DNA of 64,000 nt from Rhizophagus clarus (lineage: Eukaryota; Glomeromycota; Glomeromycetes; Glomerales; Glomeraceae). The position numbers and the translations under genes were made by a program. The DNA lies in the NCBI GenBank assembly GCA_015698045.1, contig BLAL01000254.1:1-64000 (forward strand). Reading direction: 5' to 3'. The notes under the pieces were generated by a model, which was not told where the DNA came from, did no database searches, and saw only the letters and a list, made by a program, of their open reading frames with translations. Shown here one piece after another: positions 47,287 to 58,299 of this stretch; position 1 is the first letter of the stretch; every line of letters begins with the position of its first letter.

Positions 47287-48388
47287 TTACATATAGATTA
47301 ATGATTTAAAAAAAGATTGCGCCATTTGAGGAGTGATTTGGCCACACGCAACTAATAAAGAATATATCAGATTGTTACAGGCTTCCATAAAATCACAATT
47401 ACGTTTAATCCATGATTTAATTACCGAAAACGCAGTCTTTATAGGATTATAATCCAGGGAATAAGAAGGGAGAAAAATTACACGACATCCTAATCCTTCC
47501 AATATTGAAATAAGATTGGCATCATGGTGAATTCTAGTGTTGTTCATCACGATAATACTATTACTACTAGGGTAAGAATTCATAATAGGTACCTATATTG
47601 AAATAAGTCTTATGTTATTATTTATAAATTATAAAATAATAAAATTACAATATTTACATACTACTTGATCGAGTATAAAATCAATGAATCTTTTCTTATC
47701 GCAGACTCCTTCAAAGATATCAATGGCAACAAATCCATCCAGAGTTAGAGCAGGTAGAATTGTATATCTTTTTCCTCGTACAAATACCACTTTTTTGCAT
47801 GCTCGTATATTCTGAGGAGAATACCCATAAAATCTTGATAGACTTCTTTCATCCTTAGCGCTCTCGTCAATAAAGATTAATTGATTTGGAATATAACTTT
47901 CGATAATAACACTTAGATAATGTGCACGTATGATTTCGCTTCTTTCATAAGCTTTTTTCTGAAGCTTTTATAAAAAAGAAAATGTAATTAGAACATCAAA
48001 TTCATAATTGTTATTTGTAAAATTAATTTTTCAATACCTTTTTTCAAGTGATTCCTAGATAGCGGAGTGATCTCCAAAGTGTTGAGATAGAAGCTCTTTT
48101 GCCTGTAAGATTCTCCATTTCATGAGTTAACTCATCTAGATACCAGTTAACTTTATCTTTTATAAGACTTCAAAGAATGTACATGTCATTTCTATTAAAG
48201 AGCTTCTTTCTACCAAAAACTCCTTTAAAAGGATTAGTTATGCAGGCCCATTTTTCATACATATTTATTATTCTATTTACAGAGGACTTGCTCATATATA
48301 ATGTATTAGCAATATCTATGATTGAGCAACTATCAGCATATAGATATACAACTCTCCACCGTAAATCTTCGCTTAATTCTTTAGACAT
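47287..48388 (-). pseudogene. Tc1/pogo-type DDE transposase, catalytically dead
   Basis: The minus strand starts MSKELSEDLRWRVVYLYADS, with a helix-turn-helix (CSIIDIANTLYMSKSSVNRI). It continues through LTGKRASISTLWRSLRYLGI, IPNQLIFIDESAKDERSLSR (first catalytic Asp), VVFVRGKRYTILPALTLDGF, and a last exon with IVMNNTRIHHDANL and LDYNPIKTAFSVIKSWIKRN. In the family these last two motifs are VMDNARIHH and FNPIExAF. Here the second Asp is Asn and the third acidic residue is Lys, so two of three catalytic residues are lost, each explicable by G-to-A. TGA also replaces sense codons at least twice in exon 1. The acceptor of the last exon is at about 47591. Confidence 0.75.
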
Positions 48389-48819
48389 ATTGTTTTCTGT
48401 TTGAAAATAAATGGAATAAAAAGAGTCAATAGTTATAATAACTACAAAATATAAAATAGAGCTATTATAATACCTACTGTTAACGAAAAGAGAGGAAGTA
48501 GCCAAAATAAACATTAAAAAATATATATATATAAGTCTTTCTACCAAGAAACATCCCAAAACTTTATTTGAACAAGCTTTACAAGTATAATAATTGTAAC
48601 ATGTAATGTGAAAACGTTTGGTAATCATTTGTAATCATTTGTAATCATATATAATCGAAGGAATAATCACTAGTAATCTCCTAAGAAAAGTAGAGCGAAG
48701 CTTTCCAAAAACTACTAAAAACACGTGGCATGACTCTGTCTTTTCGGTATAACAAAAAAATTTGTGTTAATAAGTGATATACTAATAATACATCAATCTG
48801 ATTTGCAAAAATCACGGTT

Positions 48820-48887
48820 TTTTCTGTATTTATTATAATTGATCAACACAGTGCAGATTCAACCTTTTTGAAAACAGCGATAATATT
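48820..48887. repeat. Right member of the inverted repeat pair
   Basis: Reverse complement of 44336-44402. It contains TTTATTATAATTGATCAACA and CAGATTCAACCTTTTTG, then CAGCGATAA. Confidence 0.6.
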
Positions 48888-48959
48888 TATAAAAAAAATC
48901 ATGTTTTTATAATAATATTCTCATATTCTTATTTTTTGTTTGCTAATTTTACTCATATA

Positions 48960-49560
48960 TAAATTGAATTTTGGACAAATGAAATTACCTTTTTATGTTT
49001 AAGTAAATTGTTCAGCAGTTGTAAAAAGTATTTGTATTTTAATTTTATGATTCTAAGTATAATATTTGTGAAGATAATTATATTTTTTAAACAGTACTAA
49101 CTCCAAAAATTTTTTTTTTTTCTTTTAACTTCAGGACGTAATAACATCACTTTGGTCAAATGAAATTACTTTTTTATGTTTAAAAAGTTGTTCAGTGACC
49201 TGTGTATAAATTTTTATAATGATTGGACTAATATTTGTGAAGTATTGGCTATTTTTGTATTATCAATTTTTTTGTGAAAACCCATTTTGCAACTTTGAAG
49301 TGTGATTTCACCACTTTGTTCAAATGAAATCACCTTTTTCCGCTTAAGTAAAGTTGTTCAGCGAGGTCGAATCTACTTACAGTAAATATTTTAGAATGAT
49401 TGGATTAATATTCGTAGAATGGACCAACATTTGTACTTTTAATTATTTATCGTTTAAGTGATTTTAATTTTAAAGTGTAATTTTTTTTATTTTAAATTAA
49501 CTTGTTAACTTTAAGAAGTTGTTCATAAGAGTTGGCAATAATAATTTTTATAAATCTAAA
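48960..49560. repeat. Degenerate tandem repeat, unit about 170 bp, 3-4 copies
   Basis: CAAATGAAATTACCTTTTTA...AAGTTGTTCAGYGA recurs near 48975, 49155 and 49320, and more weakly near 49490. Each copy is followed by a TGATTGGATTAATATT-type motif. No coding potential is visible. Confidence 0.65.
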
Positions 49561-49794
49561 TATAATAATATTTATAAAAAATTCCAAATTTTAAAACTAT
49601 TTTTAAAATAGTAATAATATATTAATATTATATTAATATTAATTAAAATTAAAAATTCCGAAGTTGGTATATCATTTTATATTATTAATTTATTAATATT
49701 TAGTGAATAAATTTTTTTGCAATAATATAAAAAATTAATTTACTATTACTATATATATATTTATTATAATTAAATTATCTTTTTATACTTAAAT

Positions 49795-49950
49795 AAAGTT
49801 ATATATGTCAGAAAAAAAATTCTTAGCAGAATAAAAAATTCAAAGGTTATAATAAGAGTTTGCTTAGCAAAACTTAAAATAATTTGCTTATTGATCATAG
49901 TAAATTTTGAAATTTTCATCTGACCTATATATATATTGTTTGGGGTCCTG
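49795..49950. repeat. One end of an M1-related MITE, opposite to the 18.3-kb copy
   Basis: It ends GTTTGGGGTCCTG at 49938-49950. Reading inward it shares ATATATAGGTCA, AATAAGCAAATTATTTTAA and TGCTAAGCAA-type sequence with 18270-18470. The other end is not recognisable. Confidence 0.5.
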
Positions 49951-50058
49951 AATCACCTCATCAAAAGGAATCCAATGGTAATACAATTACATAATGGTTG
50001 GATTAATATTGACTGAGAAATTTGATTTTAAAGACCAGATCAGCATTTTTTATATGTA

Positions 50059-50992
50059 CAGTGTGTTAAGAAAATAGTTGCGTGATGTAATATAAAATTG
50101 ATTAAATAAAAAAATAGTGGGATAATGCATTTATTTGTAAAATAAATAATGTAATACACATTATTTATTTTCTATTTAATATATTTAGAAAAAAATTTCA
50201 TTGTATATTTGTTAATTTCCTCTTAATAGGTAAAAAAAGTATAATTAACATTAATTAAATGTCTAAATTTTAATTAATTAACACTATTGGTTAAATGATA
50301 CTGGTTAAACTAAAAAATACATAAAAATAATAAATATTAGCGTACAATAGATCCTTATAAATGATATAAGAAAAAAATTCTTTAAAATATTATGATTCAA
50401 AAAAAATTAATGATCTGATAAATTTCAATTTGAATAGATTGGGATTGGCAAATTATCATATGCATACATTATTTGCTTAATTTTTAATTAACTAAAATCC
50501 AAATTAAAACCAAATTTTTTTTATTTATAGAATTGTTGTTTCCTAACAAAAATAAGTTAATTTCATATGATTTAAATCATTAGTTACGAAGAAAACTAAA
50601 TTAAATTGTTACAAAAAATAATTTCAATTTTATATTATCATTTACATTTATTTTCTTAAAAATCAATGATCCAAATTGCATCAAAATTGTATTAAATATG
50701 TTGTAAAGAAATGTTTTTTTATAATACATACAATTTTTACTCCATTATGATTAATGATGTTAAGAAATTTAATGTATATAATGATTTATAGATTCAAAAA
50801 TAGAGATAATAATTTTAAACATTTTAAAAAATATGTTCATACTAGTTTTAAGAAAATAATATCTATAAAACCAAATTAAAATTTAATAAAGTATATTATG
50901 AACTTTTTATAAATAAAATTTCAGCTGCCTAACATTATTAGTTGTAAAGATATTGAGGTTTTTATTTGCACAATTATTTTCTTAACACACTG
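50059..50992. mobile_element. 934-bp Tc1/mariner-like MITE with TA target duplication
   Basis: Perfect 18-bp inverted ends CAGTGTGTTAAGAAAATA with flanking TA at 50057-50058 and 50993-50994. It is inserted in a repeat whose uninterrupted copy lies at about 51160-51260: the left flank GACCAGATCAGCATTTTTTA and right flank TTAAATATTTTGACTGTATT are contiguous there around a single TA (51184-51185). No ORF for a transposase. Confidence 0.92.
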
Positions 50993-50994
50993 TA

Positions 50995-51320
50995 AATTCA
51001 TGTAACATTAAATATTTTGACTGTATTTTAATTATTACGAATTCTAATGATCAGATTTTAATGATCTTAGGCTCATTAGAATCATTTCATTGAGAGGAAG
51101 TTAATGACAATAATTTTATAATAATTGGATTAATATTGATCAAGCAATTCAATTTTAAAGACCAGATCAGCATTTTTTATATGTAAAATTTATGTAATAT
51201 TAAATATTTTGACTGTATTTTAATTATTATGAGTTCTAGTGATCAGATTTTAATGATCTTAGGCTTGTTAAAATCATCTCATCAAAAGGAATTTAATGGT
51301 TATAAATTTATAATAATTGG
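50995..51320. repeat. Tandem copy of the target repeat holding the empty site
   Basis: TGATCAGATTTTAATGATCT and AATAATTGGATTAATATTGA occur in two copies (about 51000-51150 and 51190-51320). The junction ATTTTTTATATGTAAAATTT is the unoccupied target of the neighbouring MITE. Confidence 0.8.
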
Positions 51321-51855
51321 AATGATATTGACAAAATTACTATAATATGAATATTTAATCAAAATTATTATAATTTATAATTCTAGTTAAAATTACTATT
51401 TAATTATAAGATTTTATTGCTTATAGTCATATTTTATTATAATCACTAAATATAGACTGTCCCAAATGTGTGACTATAAAGAGAGTTGACTGTAATCAAA
51501 CATTAAATAAAAGGCCATTAATCAAACATTAAATAAAAGCTATTAAATCTTAATTGTATTTATATTTATGATTGATAAAAAATAGCTTGGTATTAAAAAA
51601 ATAACTTGTATTTAACAAAATGGCTTGGTATCTGATAACAATGGTTTGTATTTATCAAAAATGGCTTAGTATTTGACAAAATAATGTTAATATATGACAA
51701 AAATGGTTTAGTATCTAATAAAAAAAGCTTAGCACTTAATTAAAAAAAAACTAATAAAAGACTTTAAATTTCAATTATTAATATATATATAAAATTTATT
51801 ATTTATTATTGATTAAATATACAAAAAATTGTAAAGTAATAAAGTATTACTAAAA

Positions 51856-52142
51856 TAGGATTCTGAACTATATATAAATAGGTCAGGAGTTGAGTTTGCT
51901 TATTGATCATATAAAATTTTTAAAAAGTTGCTTATTTCAGGGGTATTTTTGAAAATTTCTTATCCTACATACCCCTGTATTTAAAAAATTTACTGATTGG
52001 ATTTTAATGAAATTTGTCTTAATGAGACAAATCTAATGATATAAATTTTATTTTAATAGCATTAATATTGACCAAGATATCCTAAATTGAAAATTTTACT
52101 ATACATTATATTTGACCTAAATGAGAGATGTTTGGGATTCTA
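51856..52142. mobile_element. 287-bp MITE, family M1 copy 2
   Basis: The ends TAGGATTCTGAAC and GTTTGGGATTCTA are inverted copies, flanked by CTAAAA at 51850-51855 and 52143-52148. The interior matches 12483-12781 in reverse, including ACTATATATAAATAGGTCAG, GAGTTTGCTTATTGATCATA and ACCCCTGTATTTAAAA. Differences between the two copies' ends are all transitions. Confidence 0.9.
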
Positions 52143-52435
52143 CTAAAATATTAAGGAATAAAAATATCATAAAAAAGTTTGAAACTAAAAAAAAAAATTA
52201 TAAAAATCATAAATATTTTCAATATAATTAAATGGGATTTAGGATTGGAATTTGAAATTTGGGATGGAATGAAATTGGAATTTGGAACTGATTTGGAATT
52301 AGAATGGGTGTGGGATTTAAGATTTGGGATGGGATTGGATGGGATGGGATTCTAAATGGATGGCAAGTATAGTCATACTGATTTCAATTAGTGAATGATT
52401 TTTTGATAAAAATTTGATCAACATTATATTTTCAT

Positions 52436-52610
52436 AGGTCGAATGAAAAAAAATCAGAATTTGTTTTATTTTAATATACTATTGCCGATTTTTATATAAT
52501 TCTGCCAATTTTTATATAATTCTGCCAATTTTAATATGCTCTTGCCAATTTTTATATAATTCTGCTAATTTTTATATAACACTGTCAATTTTTCAATCAA
52601 AATGATTATC
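52436..52610. repeat. Short tandem repeat TTCTGCCAATTTTTATATAA with GCCGATTTT end
   Basis: Five units of about 24-26 bases end in a sequence (AGGTCGAATGAAAAAAAATC) that is the reverse complement of 9271-9290. A third, more diverged relative is at 62270-62560. Confidence 0.65.
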
Positions 52611-52979
52611 TTTAATTGGCTGACTATATAATTACATCATTTGTTTATTAATTTATTGATAATTTTTTTTTATTTTTGCTTATTACATTTCATTTTTTTC
52701 CTTCTGCTCATTTACAAATAAAAAAAAGTAACTGTTAGAATGTATTTCTTTAAATAAAAAAACAAACAAACAAAAAGTTGGTACACATCACTGAAATACC
52801 ATCATCCAAAGAAGCCGTCAAGCAAAACTTACAAATAAAGAAAAAATACTGTATATACAAACGTTAATAAGCGTCTCCTTAAATAAAAAAGATAAAAAGA
52901 AAGTACTTTAAACACCAGAATGTCACAGTTCTAAACGAAAATTACAAAGAAATGTTAGAATGTTTCTAAATTTAGTTTC

Positions 52980-54480
52980 CAGAATGTTGTAGTTTTTTTA
53001 GTCTTTAGGTAAGTTTTAAACAAACCTTTTTTTTCTTTTTTTTATGTAAGTTTTGAATTTTTGAATTCCTTTTTTTTTTTTTAGGAAATTTTTGTCTAAT
53101 ATTTCCTTTTTTTTTTGTAGGTTTCAATCTTGGATGACAAGCGTAATTAATGTAAGTTTCAATTTTTGAAACTTTTTTTTTAGAAAACATTTTACTAACG
53201 TTTTTATCTTTTTTTTTTTTAATTTAAAAAAACGAATTTTTTCTATTGATTTAAATAGATAAATATTTTTTTATTTAGCTTAAAAAAAATTCATTTTTTT
53301 TATTTAACATAAAAAACAAATTTTTTTTTAATTTTATTTAATTTAAAAAAAAATTTTTTAGCTTTATTGTAAAAACCGTAAGTTTCATATTAAAGAAACA
53401 TTCTAATGTTTCTTTTTTTTCTCCATTTTTGTAGAATGCAGTCTTGAAGACTTTGGAAAGGTAAATTGACAATAGGTTTTATTATTAATAGTTTTAAAAA
53501 TATATCAATATCCCTTTTTTTTCTCCTTAGACGATGTGCGTAATTAATGTAAGTTTTGAAATTTTCAAAACTTTATTTTTTTATTTTTTTTTAGGAAACG
53601 TTTACTAATGTTTTCATCTTTTTTTTGTAGCTTCCAGTCTTTGATTTTTGGACGATGGCTGTGGGCGTAATAAATATAAGTTTTAAAATTTTTAAAACTT
53701 TTTTCTCCTTTTTTTTAGGAAACATTTTACTAATGTTTTTATCTTTTTTTGTAGCTTCTGATCTTTGATTCTTGGATGATAGCTGTAGACGTAATGAATG
53801 TAAGTTTTAAAATTTTTAAAACTTTTTTCTCCTTTTTTTAGGAAATATTTTACTAATATTTCTGTTTTTTTTTTGTAGCTTCTGATCTTTAATTCTTGAA
53901 TGATAGCTGTAGGCGTAATGAATGTAAGTTTCAAAATTTTTGAAACTTTTTTCTCCTTTTTTTAAAAAATGTTTTACTAACATTTCTGTCTTTTTTTTTG
54001 TAACTTCTGATCTTTGATTCTTGAAGTATGGCCGTGAGCATAATGAATGTAAGTTTTGAAATTTTTGAAACTTTTTTCTCCTTTTTTTTTAGAAAATGTT
54101 TTACTAACATTTCTGTCTTTTAACTGCGTATTTTAGACAACTTTCCTAGGAGAATAATTCTCATCACCATTTGGATTTTCCAAAAAGAAATCGTATATGT
54201 GGTGAGCTTTATACTTTAGCTCATTCCATTCAAGGTCAAAGCAGCAACAAGTATCTTTTCAGTAGCATTTTTATACAACAGAAGTAAAATGAAGTTTTGA
54301 TAGAAGTACTTATATTTAATTATATTATAATATCTTTTTTGTAGCTTCTGGTTTTCGATTCTTGGATGATGGACATAATGAATGTAAGTTTCAAATTTTT
54401 GAAACTTTATTTTTCTTTTTTTTTACCATCTTTTTTTTTGCAGGTTCTGATTGGATGTTTTTAGTAATTGGCTTCTTTAT
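52980..54480 (+). repeat. Tandem array B: intron/micro-exon-like units, about 125 bp
   Basis: On the plus strand cassettes lie at 53121-53151, 53435-53460, 53531-53548, 53631-53675, 53755-53799, 53879-53923, 54004-54048 and 54345-54383. Each is preceded by a T-rich tract and GTAG or TTAG (GTAA in one) and followed by GTAAG (ATAAG in one). The intron-like parts are about 80 nt and contain TTTTACTAATGTTT or TTTTACTAACATTT about 20 nt before the acceptor. The four consecutive 45-nt cassettes and the 39-nt one read LLIFDSWMIAVDVMN-like peptides in phase 0. Two have TGA at the Trp codon. Confidence 0.75.
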
Positions 54481-54539
54481 AAGTATGTTTCTTTTTATTT
54501 CATTTTATTTTTTTTATGATCGATTGCATTTTGTTATTT

Positions 54540-56180
54540 ACTAATTTTTCTTTCATTTTTTCTTTTATCCTCTTTGTTTCTTTTCATTTGTTTTCAATTC
54601 TTTTCGTCTCTTTTCACTCATTCTTCTTTCCATTCTTTTTGTCTCCCTTCAATTCTTTTTGTATATTTACATTTCTCTTTCATTTCTTCCTCTTTTTTTC
54701 TTTTTTTTTTTACGTTTTTCCTTCTATTTTTTTTTAACTATTACATTTAACCCTTCTTTTTGTTTCATCACTTTACATTTGCCCTCATTTTTGCTTTATT
54801 CCTTTACGTTTTATCTCCTTTTCATTTGTCTTTTTATATTCCTCCTCTTTTCATTTTATTTTTATATTTTCCCTCCTTTTCATTTCACCCTTTACGCTTT
54901 TCCCTTCTTTTCATTTTGTTCCTTCCTTTTTCGTTTCATTTTCTCTTTTTTTTTTTGTTCTTTTACATTTCTTTCCTTTTTTTTGTTCCTTTACATTTCC
55001 CCCTTCTTTTTTTTTATTTCTTTACATTTCCCTTCTTTTCTTTCTGTTTCTTTATGTTTCCTACTATTCTTTTCATTTATTTTCACTTCCTCCTCCATTC
55101 TTTTCTTTTCACCCACCTTTCAATTTACTTTGTTTTTTTTGTTTCCTTTTGTTTCTTTTCACTTCTCTTCATTCTTTTCATCTCCCCTTCAATTTTTTTG
55201 TATATTCACATTTCTCTTTCATTTCTTCATGTTTCCTCTATTTTTCTTTTTTTACGTTTTGCCTTCCATTTTTTTTGTTCTATTATATTTTACTTCTTTT
55301 TGTTTCATCACTTTATGTTTTCCGTTTTTTTCATTTTGTTTCTTTGCATTTCCTTCTTTTTTTTTTGTTCTTTTACATTTCTTTTCTTTCTTTTTATTCC
55401 TTTACATTTCCTCTTCATTCCTTTATGTTTCCTCTTCTTTTTTTTCATTCCTTTATATTTCTCCTTCTTTTTTTTCATTCCTTTACATTTCCCTTTCCTT
55501 TCTTTTCATTTCTTTATATTTTTCTACTATTTATTTTGTTTATTTTCACTTTCCTCTTCATTCTTTTCTTTTCACCTACCTTTCAGTTTATTTTGTTTTT
55601 TTTGTTTTTTTTGTTTCTTTTCACTTTTCTTCATTCTTTTTATCTCCCCTACATTTCTCTTTCATTTCTTCATGTTTCCTTTATTTTTTCTTTTTTTACG
55701 TTTTGCCTTCTATTTTTTTTGTTATATTACATTTCACTCTCCTTTTTATTTCATCACTTTATGTTTCCCCTTCTTTTTGTTTTATTCCTTTGCATTTCCT
55801 CCTTTTTTTTTGTTCTTCTACATTTCCTTCCTTTCTTTTTGTTCCTTTACGTTTTCTTTTTCTTTCTTTTCATTTCTTTACATTTCCCTCTTTTTTTTCG
55901 CTCCTTTATATCTCCCTTCTCTCTTTTCGTTTCTTTATGTTTTTCTATTATTCTTTTTGTTTTTTTTTTATATTACACTATCCTTTTTTCTTACATTTCC
56001 TTCTTCATTCCTTTTATTTTCTTTACCTTTATATTCTTTTTGTTTTTTTTTTGTTTCCTCTTACTTCTTTTCATTTCCTCCATTTTTTTTATTTCACTTT
56101 TTTTCTTTATTGTTATTCCTATTTTTTAACACATTTCTTTACTTTAATTTATTTTTTTTACTTTCATTATAGATTTCTTT
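54540..56180 (+). repeat. 1.6-kb polypyrimidine tract with TTTCATTTCTTTACATTTCC-like units
   Basis: Almost all pyrimidine on the plus strand, built of degenerate 18-22-bp units (TTTTCATTCCTTTACATTTC). Long ORFs in all three plus frames are a consequence of the lack of purines and encode only Phe/Ser/Leu runs, so no gene is called. Confidence 0.9.
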
Positions 56181-56739
56181 TTTTTCACTGGTCAAAATCA
56201 ATTCTATCGGGTACATATCAGGAACTTATATATTGGCGGCTAATCAGATAAATATTGGGTATTTTTATATATCAGGTACCCGATTTATTACACTTCAAAA
56301 TATGCCTAATTACTAAGACCCCGATATCTAAACTATTGGTCACCGATATATTATTTAATATATATTGGGCACAGTTCTATCTTACACATATCGGGTACCC
56401 AATATGTGATACAAATTTTAATACGTTAGATTTCATATTATATAACGTATTAAGAAATTTTTTAGAGTTTACTTTCTTTATAGATTTTTCTTTTTAGAAA
56501 TTTTTAATTCGTTTAATGTAGTTAAAAAATTTTTATTGTTTTATTTGTTAAATTCATTATCAAGTTTATAAATTTTTTGTAAAGTGTTTAAAAGTATAAT
56601 TATTATTGTTAATATTTTTATTTTATTACGTATTTTATTATAAAAAAGTTACAGTCATTTATAATACAAGTTTAAAAAAAGTTTGCTCAAACTTTTCTTA
56701 ATCGTGATCACGTTAGGATCAAGAGGAACAAGGGAAACT

Positions 56740-57185
56740 GCAACCTAAAATAAATAAAAGAAACGTTAAAACTGTTTCTTTAATATCCAAAAAATATTCC
56801 TCCTTCCCTCCTTACATTTCAAGTCCGGAGTCCAGCAATCTGAAAAAAATAAAGAAAGAAATGTTAGTAACGTTTCTTTAATATTAAAAAAAAATCCCCC
56901 GCCCTTTCTAACTTATATTCCCAAGTCTGGTTTGTTCAAGAAAGCCGGCAACCTAAAAAAAATAAAGAAAGAAACGTTAGTAATGTTTCTTTAATATTAA
57001 AAAAAAATCACCACCCTTTCCAACTTACATTTCCCAAATCTGGTTCGTCCAAGAAGGCTGGCAACCTAAAAAAAATAAGGAAACGTTAGTAACGTTTCTT
57101 TAATATTAAAAAAAAATTCTCCCACCCCTTCCAACTTACATTCCAAGTCTGGGAGTCCAGCAACCTAAAAAAAAAATAAAAAAAA
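56740..57185 (-). repeat. Tandem array C: intron/micro-exon-like units, about 117 bp x 4
   Basis: On the minus strand each unit has GTAAGTTGGAAAGGG-like donor sequence, GAAACGTTACTAACGTTTC (TACTAAC branch-point consensus at the tip of a perfect hairpin), a T-rich tract, TTTTAG, and a cassette of 24-37 nt. In one phase cassettes read LPAFLDEPDLGN, LPAFLNKPDLGI, LLDSQTWN and LLDSGLEM. Orientation is opposite to array B. Confidence 0.75.
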
Positions 57186-57837
57186 AATCATGGTTTAGAA
57201 AACCATAAAAATAGATTGATCATGATAATCAATGATCATCAAATTAAATTAAAATGCTGAAACTATTGCATGTAAACGCCAAAAGGTTTCGGCAGTTTAG
57301 CAAAAATGAGTTTGATCATGTATTTTGAAAATGTGAAAGATTATTTCAAGATTTTATATTGTAAATTGATAGATTAGTTCTCTCAATTTGATCTATGGAA
57401 AGATTTTAGTAACATTTTAGAAGAATCAGCGGTATTAGATCTGTCACGCCTAAATGTATCTTTTTTAAAAATTTATTGGAAACATTTTATCATTACAATA
57501 TATTATATAATATATGACGACAGATTGTTTATTTAATTAATACTTTAATAAAAAAAAATGAATGTTTATTGAATAAAAGCAATTTATTATAATAAGCTTT
57601 AATTACTTATAATTGAGGTCGAATTTTTTAACTTCAAATTATAAAATAGTAAAAATATTAAAATAATAATTAGATGACTATATAAAATATATATATATTT
57701 AATAAAAAATAATAATAATAAAAGATAATAAAAAATAAAAAATAAAAATAATAAAAATATAAAAATATAAATAAAAAATAAAAATAAAAATAAAATATAA
57801 AAAATACAAAATAAAAAATAAAAAAATATAATTTACG

Positions 57838-58262
57838 GATTCTGAGGCCACCGATGCGCAGTGTTTCTATGCCGCCTACAACTGTGATGGTTCCCTAAGA
57901 AATATATATAAATTTAGAACTTAAATAACTTAAATATAAATTAAAAAAATTCTTAATAATTACCAGGTCTGTCCCAAAACCTTGTGCGGAACTGCCTATA
58001 ATATCTTTCTCCTTTCCGGGATCACTTTCCATTTCGCGCACTATTCCTCCATTCACAGAAATTCTAAAAATGTTAATACTATTAATTTTTTATTTTTTTT
58101 TAATTTTTTTTTTATGATTTATTATTATTTTATTAATATTAAAATTCCTGACCAAGTTTCTCCACTTTCTTTCTACCTGTTAGCCAGTAAACCTCACGTG
58201 GAACTGTTTCCGAATTCTTTGAGCTAGGCTCTCCCAGAATTCGAAGCGGTCCCTCCCGGGTA
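57838..58262. other. GC-richer exon-like blocks, coding strand undecided
   Basis: Three blocks (57838-57897, 57966-58065, 58145-58260) stand out in composition. The minus strand reads GTITVVGGIETLRIGGLRIR, ISVNGGIVREMESDPGKEKD and REGPLRILGEPSSKNSETVP. The plus strand reads DSEATDAQCFYAAYNCDGSL, VCPKTLCGTAYNIFLLSGIT and YLLASKPHVELFPNSLS. GTATGT at 58261 would be a good plus-strand donor and TTTTTAG before 58065 a good minus-strand acceptor. I recognise no family on either strand. Confidence 0.35.
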
Positions 58263-58299
58263 TGTCATGGTAGTAGTTGTTCCTTCTCCTTTACATTAT

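Noticed and set aside
54659-56251. Overlapping ORFs of 530, 470 and 326 codons on the plus strand
   Set aside because: They lie in all three frames of a polypyrimidine tract and encode only Phe/Ser/Leu-rich low-complexity sequence. The openness follows from the lack of purines.
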